The notes beneath the pieces are model-generated. The model searched no databases, was not told the origin of the DNA, and saw nothing but the letters and a program-made list of their open reading frames with translations. The translations under genes were made by a program, and so were the position numbers. From the NCBI GenBank assembly GCA_964564735.1, contig CAZMCH010000164.1:1-5087 (forward strand): a DNA stretch of 5,087 bases, read 5' to 3'. Shown one piece after another: positions 1 to 5,087 of the stretch. Positions within the stretch are counted from its first letter, which is position 1. Every line of letters starts with the position of its first letter. This DNA comes from CAZMCH01 sp964564735. GTDB taxonomy: Bacteria; Poribacteria; DTPJ01.

Positions 1-418
1 TGTTGGTTCTGTTGATGTTGTTGCAATATCAAAAAGAGCAAATGCAATTTTGAATTTTCGCAAACATCCCAATTTTGATAGAGCATATCCAGCTTTTAAT
101 CGTGTCTTGAGAATACTGCCTGATGAAAATATTGAGGCAAATATAAATCTTGAGTTGTTTCAAGATGATAGTGAAAATGCCCTATATAATGCAATTACAG
201 GCGTAGAAGATGACATAAAAGAGGCATTAAAAAATGCTGATTATAATAAAATGCTTGACAAACTTATAAGTTTATGTGATTCTATTGATGTTTTTTTTGA
301 AAGAGTAATGGTAATGGCAGAAGAAACAAATATAAGAGAAAATCGTCTTGCATTATTAGATCGCATTGCTAGTATGCTTTATCTTTTGGCTGATTTTTCA
401 AAGCTAGTTGTCCAATAG
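1..418 (+). CDS. glyS: Glycyl-tRNA synthetase beta subunit, C-terminal part (5' end outside window)
   Basis: GlyS is the beta chain of the bacterial alpha2beta2 glycyl-tRNA synthetase. It works in the cytoplasm with GlyQ to charge tRNA-Gly, and its C-terminal helical domain binds the tRNA anticodon region. The frame is open from the left edge (first whole codon at base 2) to TAG at 416-418, giving 138 residues of a protein that is usually near 690. Family hallmarks seen are KRANAILNF followed by NFDRAYPAFNRVLRIL (about 32-115), FFERVMVMAEE (293-325), RENRLALL (335-358) and the closing ADFSKLV. The TTG at 50 lies inside this conserved domain and is not the start. The gene looks intact up to its stop. 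The next gene begins one base later, so the two are probably cotranscribed. I recognise this from family knowledge; I see no plausible alternative. Confidence 0.95.
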   Translation, partial: VGSVDVVAISKRANAILNFRKHPNFDRAYPAFNRVLRILPDENIEANINLELFQDDSENALYNAITGVEDDIKEALKNADYNKMLDKLISLCDSIDVFFERVMVMAEETNIRENRLALLDRIASMLYLLADFSKLVVQ

Positions 419-422
419 TATG
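408..422 (+). promoter_or_regulatory. glyS stop / downstream start junction (likely translational coupling)
   Basis: The glyS stop TAG (416-418) is followed by one T and then ATG (420-422) of the next gene. No purine-rich Shine-Dalgarno stretch is visible in the 20 bases before this ATG, so initiation probably depends on ribosomes that finish glyS. An in-frame TTG at 408 would overlap glyS by 11 bases but has no ribosome site either. The coupling is inferred from the spacing. Confidence 0.6.
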
Positions 423-1808
423 ACATTAACTAAGAAAATATCAGAATATAAAAAAACAATGACTGAAAATATAAAGAGTAAAAAGATTACTTTTTGCTCG
501 ATAATATTCATATATTTCTTGCTCTTCTGGGTTTTACCAATAGAGTGTTATACAAAATCTATAAGTCATGTTCCTAATTTGCAAAAGGGCAATGCCTTTA
601 TCTTGATAACAGATTTGGGAGGTATGGGGCCATCTGTTACCATTAGTTTTTATGATGACTATGGGCACGAAGTTTCTGTTATCAATAAGCTATTACGCCC
701 AAAAGGCAAATTAAGGCTTGCTGTTGGTGATCAACTTAAGACATCGGGCTGTATTGTTGTTGAGTCGCCTGACGATATGATTTTTGTAGAATATTGGTAT
801 ATAAACCATGATAAGACTTTATCCATAATTCCTTTTCATGCTGTATCGGGTGATGAACGTTATTTTCTAAATTGTTTTAGATTTCCATCTTGTCAAGAAA
901 CCTATATTACATTATCCGATCCAAACGGAACTGGTCCAATGATCCAGATGGAATTTTATGCCAAAACTGGTGGATTGACAAAAATAATTCGGAAAATGCT
1001 TCGACCTCGTGGTGTTCTTGTTCTCAAAGTTAGTGATTATATTGATAAAAATATTCAAAGCGAGGTATCGATTCGAAGTTTTGGCGGAGGTATTTCTGTA
1101 TATGGTATTCATATATGTAATAAAAAGTCAGTATTCATTATACCAAATTACATATCTAGCAATGAGTTAGTTTTAGGTGATTTCACTACGGATAAAGATT
1201 ATGCAAAGGATATTGTAATCAATGATATTAGCGCAAAAGGAACTAATGTAAAAGTTAGCTTAATGGATTTTGATGGCAACCTTGTAAGAGAGATTCAGCA
1301 TTCAATACATCCAAATAGTTCTATTTTAATCAAGGCAGACGAGGAATTTGGTGATTTTGGCAATGGATATATTAGAATTAGAAGCGGGGCAGAAATTTCA
1401 GCAAGTTTATGGGAAAAAAATCTGAAACTTGGAAATCATTTGATAAGTGAGGCTGTTCCTAATCCATTGATTGAAAACAGACCAAATTATTCTGATAATT
1501 TATTGAGTTTAAGTTATTATGTTTTTGATAATAATGTTGAGTTTTTGTTTTCATTGTTAAATATAGGTAGAAAATCTGCGATAGTAGAATTAGATTTCTA
1601 TAATGCGAATGGCGGAAAAATTGGAAATAAAAAGATAATATTGGAGCCAGATAAACGTATCTTGGAATCCGTTAATCAGTTTTTTGGTAAAAATAAACTT
1701 GGAACGATTGTTATAAAAGGCATAAATTCCAGTTTAATTGCCACTTCAAAAATTTTTAATATTGATAATGGAGTGCTATTAGGTAAGACATCCGCAACAA
1801 GTCGTTAG
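420..1808 (+). CDS. Exported or membrane-anchored protein with four tandem beta-rich repeats, function unknown
   Basis: This is a 462-residue protein that I cannot assign to a named family. A Lys-rich N-terminus (residues 1-22) precedes one hydrophobic segment (about 23-41), either a signal peptide or an N-terminal anchor, so most of the chain should lie outside the cytoplasm. The rest holds four divergent units of roughly 75-85 residues (about 57-137, 158-240, 262-333 and 362-447). Each has alternating beta-strand patterns, an FY or MD plus Gly turn, a Pro-centred turn and a closing strand, as in beta-sandwich repeats of bacterial surface proteins. Units 1 and 2 are closest: both have GP (70-71, 172-173), FY (77-78, 179-180) and LRPxG (92-96, 194-198). 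No catalytic motif is seen. ATG 420 was chosen because it abuts the glyS stop. ATG 459 (residue 14) would give a shorter, more typical signal peptide and remains possible. The likely role is structural or adhesive at the envelope, which is inference. Confidence 0.8.
   Translation: MTLTKKISEYKKTMTENIKSKKITFCSIIFIYFLLFWVLPIECYTKSISHVPNLQKGNAFILITDLGGMGPSVTISFYDDYGHEVSVINKLLRPKGKLRLAVGDQLKTSGCIVVESPDDMIFVEYWYINHDKTLSIIPFHAVSGDERYFLNCFRFPSCQETYITLSDPNGTGPMIQMEFYAKTGGLTKIIRKMLRPRGVLVLKVSDYIDKNIQSEVSIRSFGGGISVYGIHICNKKSVFIIPNYISSNELVLGDFTTDKDYAKDIVINDISAKGTNVKVSLMDFDGNLVREIQHSIHPNSSILIKADEEFGDFGNGYIRIRSGAEISASLWEKNLKLGNHLISEAVPNPLIENRPNYSDNLLSLSYYVFDNNVEFLFSLLNIGRKSAIVELDFYNANGGKIGNKKIILEPDKRILESVNQFFGKNKLGTIVIKGINSSLIATSKIFNIDNGVLLGKTSATSR
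588..1760 (+). repeat. Four divergent protein-level repeats in the exported protein
   Basis: The approximate units are 588-830, 891-1139, 1203-1418 and 1503-1760. The shared pattern is a hydrophobic strand, a Gly/Asn-rich turn, a strand ending in FY or MDF, a short D/N-G turn, a polar strand, a Pro turn (LRPKG, LRPRG, IHPNS, LEPDK), a strand with an acidic or polar turn, then a Gly followed by a V/I-rich strand. The units align only as protein; at DNA level they look unrelated, so the duplications are old. Boundaries are by eye and may be off by about ten residues. Confidence 0.6.
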
Positions 1809-1846
1809 CTATTGCTTAATAGGTATAAAGTCTCTGCGACATATTC

Positions 1847-1853
1847 AGGAGGA
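1847..1853 (+). promoter_or_regulatory. Strong Shine-Dalgarno site for the HEAT-repeat lipoprotein gene
   Basis: AGGAGGA ends seven bases before the ATG at 1861, which is near-ideal spacing. It fixes the start of the long downstream gene and implies independent, efficient initiation, unlike the preceding gene, which has no such site. The gap of 52 bases since the previous stop shows no convincing promoter or terminator, so readthrough transcription is likely. Confidence 0.85.
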
Positions 1854-1860
1854 TTGTTAT

Positions 1861-4800
1861 ATGTTTATCCACAAGAAAGGGGCGAAATTCTTGATTACTG
1901 AACGCAAGGTGCAAAGAAGGAGTTATATTTCATTATTTATAAGCCCAAAATTTATTTGCATCCTATCTCTTGTGTCTTGCTTTTTATTTCTCTTTGCTGG
2001 TTGTGGAGAGAAAGATAATAAGAGTTTAGTTGATGCAAGAAATCAGATTCGTTTGGGAAAATATAGAGAATCGCAAGGGATAAACCAGATCAAAACGGAA
2101 CTAAAATCTGTTTTGGCAAAAGAAACTGAAAATCCAGAGGCATTTTGTCCACTTAAAGCTATTGAGATAATTGAATCTGGAGCAAATTCTGCAACACAGC
2201 AAAAAGCCATATCTGATATTATTACCAGTATGGCAAAGCTAGAAGAACAGATTAAAAAGCTGGAAGTGATTGACAAAGATTTTTTAACTGATCAAGATAA
2301 GGGAAATCTTGATAAGCTTCAGAGGAAATGGTATCTGACATTAGAACCTACCGCAAGTATACTTGTATCTGATAGTAAATGGATAGAAGGACTAGGTTCG
2401 GAGGCATTCAGTCTCCTTATTGAGTTCTTTAAATCAACAGACCCCAAAATATCAAACGATGTTATAAACCTAATGATACAATTTAAGGAAAAATCATTTG
2501 ATATATTGATAAATGCACTAAAAAATAAAAATGATCTAGTTAGGAGTAATGCCGTAATCGCTTTGGGAAAAATAGGTGATGAAAGAGCCATAGAGCCAAT
2601 ATCTGCCCTTCTTGATGATAAGGTTTCTGGTGTCAAATATTATGTTCCAATATCGCTAGACCTTATTGGAAGCCCAAATATAGTTCCATATTTACAAAAA
2701 GCAATTAAAAATGATATGGCGCAAGTGCGTATGACATCTGCTGATATTTTGGGAAAATTAAGAGATGAATCATCTATTAGCTATTTAATAGAAATGCTTG
2801 CAGATGATAATCCATATGTTCGCACAAGTGCTACAAATGCTTTAATAAGACTTGGTAGTTTAGCAGTTCCAAGTCTTATTGATGTCATTGTGACTAATGC
2901 GGAGAATATAACACTTTTAAGAAGCGATTTTGTTGGTGATAAGATAGGAAATAAATACAAAAAGGAACTTGCCAAAAGGGCAAATATACAATCTTATGTA
3001 ATTACCATTTTGGGTAATATAAAAGATTCGAGAGCAATTCCAATACTTCTTAGTGCAATGAAACGAGTCGCCCCCAATGGTGCAACAGAAGAAGAGAAGA
3101 CCTATGCTAATACAGTTAGAGCTAGTGCGATCACTGCATTAGGGGCAATAGGCGCGCCAGCAGTTACAGGATTAATCTCAATTGCGTCCAATAAGGAAGA
3201 AAGCGAAACTGCTAGAGTCAATGCTATATCAATACTTGGTAATATTCTTGATAAACGCGCTGTTATGCCTCTTATAGCCAATTTAAAGGATGAAAATAAG
3301 AGTGTAAGAGCGGTTTCTGCAACAGCACTTGGAGCTTTAAAAGATAGAAGAGCTTTAAATCCACTTATAGAATCTTTGCATGATGTCGATATAGTAACAA
3401 GGATTAATTCAGCAACATCACTTGGTTTATTAGTTGATAAAACAGCCACACAGCCTTTGCTAGAAATTCTAAATAATAAAAACGAGAGAGAAAAACTAAG
3501 AACCTCAGCTTTAGATTCTCTCGGTCTAATCAAAGATGCTGTTTCACTTGAGCCAATATTAAAGATACTAATTGATGAATATGAAAAAGATGGTATTAGA
3601 AAGAGCGCCTCAACTGCCCTAAGATTGATGGAAAATCCCTACCCTAGCGAAGCTTTAGTCGCCTTGCTTAAAGGCGATATTGTATATCCGATACTTATGC
3701 CAGAAAAGGGAATTGTGTCAAAATGGAATAAGAAAAAAGGAAGTAAAGACCTTGTTAAAAATATAACCCCTGTTGTCGAAGTTAAGGTTGGAAATTTGAC
3801 AAAAGAGATTTTATCTCCTGATAACGGTGTCCTTATTGAAACTTATATAACAGATGGGAAAGAAGCAGAAAAAGACGCAATTCTTGGTCTTATATCTTTC
3901 AAAGATAAAGATATAAAAGAAGAAGAAAGAAGTTCAATAAGAAATATGGCAGCATTGGCTCTTGGTAAAGTCAAAGGTGAAAATGCTGTTCCTGCTTTGA
4001 TCAAAGCACTAGAACGAGATAAAAACGGTGCAGTGCGAAAGAATTGTGTATCATCGCTACGAGAAATAGAAAACGCAAAAGCAAGACCTGCGTTAGTTAA
4101 AGCTATGAAAGGTGATGATAGTGGAGTTGTCAGAAGTGAATCTGCCTATGCTCTTGGGGTTGGTGCATTAAAAAGTGCAGAATCTGTTCCACATCTTATT
4201 GATACTTTGCGAAAAGATAAATACGAATCTGCAAGAGTTATGGCTGCATGGTCGCTTGGCGAATTAGTTGATAAAAGGGCTGTTGAACCATTGATAGATT
4301 CTCTTGTGAAAGGAAAAGATAAGCAAAAAGAAGCGCCAGCAGTTATTAACGCTGTTATAACAGCATTAGATAAGCTAGCAGGTAATGCAATAGACCCTCT
4401 TATAGCTGTCTTAAATAATAAGGACATAGACGAGGTTTCTAAAAGCTATTCTGCCAGAATATTAGGTTTAATACAAAGTCCAAATGCAGTAGATACGCTT
4501 GTAAAAGCTTTACAAAGTGAGAGTGTTGTTATACGCAGTGAGTCTGCAAAGGCTTTAGGGCTTATAGAGGATAGACGCGCAACCGAACCATTGATTAATG
4601 TCCTTAAAGATGATTGGGTTACTGTCCGCACCAATGCTCTCGTTTCATTGGGAACAATAAAAGATGAACGTTGTATATTACCGATGATAGATGAATTAAA
4701 AGCTAATATTACAGAGGTTAGAAGCAATGCAGTTGTTGCTTTGGGTAGTATAAAAGACAAGCGAGCCGTCCCAACTCTTATAAGCATGTTGGAAGACCCA

Positions 4801-5087
4801 AAAGAAGATGATAATATTCGTGTAAATGCAATAAATGCCTTGAGTAATATAGGCGATTTGAGTGCAGTTCCTGCTATTATGAATGCCATGAAAAGTGACA
4901 ATCCAACTATTAAACAAAATGCAATTACTGCGGTTGGTAGCATTGCTGTTGTTGGGGCTGTTGATGATTTGCTATCCATGACAAGAAATATGGATGAGAT
5001 AGCCACATTTAGAGCAAATTCAGTAGAAGCATTAGGAAAAATCGGCGATAAAAGGGTAATACCAATCCTCGTTAATATATTGGCAAA
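1861..5087 (+). CDS. Large HEAT-repeat lipoprotein with an embedded lipoyl-like domain (3' end outside window)
   Basis: The frame is open from ATG 1861 to the right edge, with 1075 residues visible and no stop. Order: basic N-terminus (1-30), hydrophobic stretch (about 31-46), lipobox FAGC with the lipidated Cys at 48, a helical, charged region without a clear family (49-176), about twelve HEAT units (197-606), a lipoyl/biotinyl-like domain (607-680), a charged linker (681-692), then about twelve more HEAT units (693-1075, the last one cut). The HEAT units follow the HEAT_2/PBS-lyase-like pattern VRxxAxxALGxIxDxRAxxPLIxxL. Such solenoids bind proteins and are not themselves enzymes. Gly at +2 after the Cys lacks the Asp inner-membrane retention signal known from E. 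coli, so an outer-membrane or surface location is possible. The start is fixed by the ribosome site at 1847-1853. The gene is probably in the glyS transcript. The similarity to CpcE-type phycobilin lyases is only the repeat and does not imply that activity. The binding partner is unknown. Confidence 0.9.
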   Translation, partial: MFIHKKGAKFLITERKVQRRSYISLFISPKFICILSLVSCFLFLFAGCGEKDNKSLVDARNQIRLGKYRESQGINQIKTELKSVLAKETENPEAFCPLKAIEIIESGANSATQQKAISDIITSMAKLEEQIKKLEVIDKDFLTDQDKGNLDKLQRKWYLTLEPTASILVSDSKWIEGLGSEAFSLLIEFFKSTDPKISNDVINLMIQFKEKSFDILINALKNKNDLVRSNAVIALGKIGDERAIEPISALLDDKVSGVKYYVPISLDLIGSPNIVPYLQKAIKNDMAQVRMTSADILGKLRDESSISYLIEMLADDNPYVRTSATNALIRLGSLAVPSLIDVIVTNAENITLLRSDFVGDKIGNKYKKELAKRANIQSYVITILGNIKDSRAIPILLSAMKRVAPNGATEEEKTYANTVRASAITALGAIGAPAVTGLISIASNKEESETARVNAISILGNILDKRAVMPLIANLKDENKSVRAVSATALGALKDRRALNPLIESLHDVDIVTRINSATSLGLLVDKTATQPLLEILNNKNEREKLRTSALDSLGLIKDAVSLEPILKILIDEYEKDGIRKSASTALRLMENPYPSEALVALLKGDIVYPILMPEKGIVSKWNKKKGSKDLVKNITPVVEVKVGNLTKEILSPDNGVLIETYITDGKEAEKDAILGLISFKDKDIKEEERSSIRNMAALALGKVKGENAVPALIKALERDKNGAVRKNCVSSLREIENAKARPALVKAMKGDDSGVVRSESAYALGVGALKSAESVPHLIDTLRKDKYESARVMAAWSLGELVDKRAVEPLIDSLVKGKDKQKEAPAVINAVITALDKLAGNAIDPLIAVLNNKDIDEVSKSYSARILGLIQSPNAVDTLVKALQSESVVIRSESAKALGLIEDRRATEPLINVLKDDWVTVRTNALVSLGTIKDERCILPMIDELKANITEVRSNAVVALGSIKDKRAVPTLISMLEDPKEDDNIRVNAINALSNIGDLSAVPAIMNAMKSDNPTIKQNAITAVGSIAVVGAVDDLLSMTRNMDEIATFRANSVEALGKIGDKRVIPILVNILA
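1993..2004 (+). other. Lipobox (signal peptidase II site) of the HEAT-repeat protein
   Basis: Codons for F45-A46-G47-C48 follow a hydrophobic run rich in L, F, I and V. Cleavage before Cys48 and lipid attachment there are expected by the general lipoprotein rule. Phe at -3 is less common than Leu but fits the broader PROSITE-type pattern. The basic segment before the hydrophobic core is unusually long, about 30 residues. Confidence 0.75.
2449..3678 (+). repeat. First HEAT-repeat block (about 12 units)
   Basis: Approximate unit starts, in residues of the lipoprotein, are 197 (degenerate), 226, 258, 288, 319, 374, 419, 451, 481, 511, 546 and 579. The best-formed unit runs from VRSNAVIALGKIGDERAIEP at 227. 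The usual spacing is 28-35 residues. It is broken by charged insertions at about 348-373 and 403-418, which lengthen the loops or helices between units. These are amino-acid repeats; the codons differ between units, so there is no recent DNA duplication. Confidence 0.85.
3679..3900 (+). other. Lipoyl/biotinyl-carrier-like domain lacking the modified lysine
   Basis: Residues 607-680 break the HEAT pattern and align by eye along their length with E2-type lipoyl domains. The matches are MP (613-614), GIVSKWNKKKG (617-627, compare GTIVKWLKKEG), a P-hydrophobic-hydrophobic-E strand (637-640), T647-x-E649-I650, SPDNGVL (652-658, compare APASGVL), then a strand, DG (665-666) and a closing AILGLI (673-678). 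The lipoyl- or biotin-bearing Lys lies eight residues before the conserved Pro in known carrier domains; here that position is Asn645, in VGNL. Lys642 and Lys648 lie three residues to either side. About eight residues between MP and GIVSKW are shorter than in typical E2 domains. I infer a barrel-sandwich fold used for structure or binding and not as a swinging-arm carrier. Confidence 0.65.
3937..5087 (+). repeat. Second HEAT-repeat block (about 12 units, continuing past the window)
   Basis: Approximate unit starts in residues are 693, 724, 756, 791, 827, 859, 889, 920, 950, 985, 1015 and 1048. This block is more regular than the first: most units are 30-36 residues, with well-kept signatures such as DKRAVEPLI (804-812), EDRRATEPLI (903-912) and KDKRAVPTLI (965-974). 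Its last visible unit is cut by the edge, so the full protein has more repeats. A mildly longer loop (KGKDKQKEAP, 817-826) is the main irregularity. Confidence 0.85.

Noticed and set aside
50..418. A separate small gene starting at TTG 50
   Set aside because: The same frame is open to the left edge, and residues upstream of the TTG match the conserved GlyS C-terminal domain, so this is an internal codon of glyS.
537..551. Possible lipobox PIEC (Cys43) in the beta-repeat protein
   Set aside because: Glu directly before the Cys does not fit the signal peptidase II rule, so an ordinary signal peptide or anchor is more likely.
912..1112. Minus-strand open frame of 66 codons inside the beta-repeat gene
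   Set aside because: It lies within a well-supported plus-strand gene and its product resembles no family I know.
1809..1822. Hairpin CTATT-gctt-AATAG right after the stop of the beta-repeat gene
   Set aside because: The stem is only five mostly A-T pairs with no T-run after it, which is too weak for a terminator.
1811..1829. Promoter candidates TTGCTT and TATAAA in the gap before the HEAT gene
   Set aside because: They are only six bases apart, not the usual 16-18, and such A+T-rich matches arise by chance here.
3102..3533. Minus-strand open frame of 143 codons
   Set aside because: It is the antisense shadow of HEAT units, with no ribosome site seen and no recognisable domain. The same applies to 2043-2276, 2319-2636, 2781-2975 and 4146-4427.
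3811..3816. Functional lipoylation or biotinylation site in the HEAT protein
   Set aside because: The aligned position is Asn645, and Lys642 and Lys648 are each three residues off the hairpin tip.
4446..5006. Long open frame on the minus strand (186 codons), with another overlapping at 4696-4917
   Set aside because: It lies fully antisense to the HEAT-repeat gene, and its Ser/Leu/Ile-rich, low-complexity product is what the complement of HEAT codons gives.
2449..5087. Phycobilisome lyase (CpcE-type) identity suggested by the HEAT pattern
   Set aside because: Only the generic repeat is shared. The lipobox, size and neighbours do not fit a cytoplasmic bilin lyase.

Overview
The window looks like a piece of an A+T-rich bacterial chromosome. 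Three plus-strand genes lie head to tail and fill almost all of it. The first is the end of glyS, the beta subunit of the two-subunit (alpha2beta2) glycyl-tRNA synthetase, which marks the DNA as bacterial. The third carries a lipoprotein signal, which suits an organism with an outer envelope. Lineage cannot be fixed from this stretch. Very long HEAT-repeat lipoproteins and exported beta-repeat proteins are what one often sees in uncultured, Gram-negative-type phyla, but that is an impression and not a placement.

Layout: positions 1-418 hold the C-terminal 138 codons of glyS. A second gene starts one base after the glyS stop (ATG at 420, stop at 1806-1808). It encodes a 462-residue exported or membrane-anchored protein built of about four divergent, beta-rich repeats. 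I do not recognise it as a named family. A 52-bp gap with a strong ribosome binding site (1847-1853) leads to a third gene that starts at 1861 and runs off the right edge. Its visible 1075 residues form a lipoprotein with about 24 HEAT (HEAT_2/PBS-lyase-like) repeats. These are split into two blocks by a domain of about 75 residues that lines up with lipoyl/biotinyl carrier domains but has Asn where the modified Lys should be.

How the genes may work together: spacing suggests one transcript, with gene 2 translationally coupled to glyS. Genes 2 and 3 both look exported and both are repeat scaffolds, so a shared envelope role is plausible, but nothing here shows it. The glycyl-tRNA synthetase is a housekeeping enzyme that probably only shares the transcript.

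The most unusual item is the lipoyl-like fold set between two HEAT solenoid blocks in a lipoprotein, at about 3679-3900. No RNA genes, mobile elements, CRISPR arrays or convincing terminators are visible.
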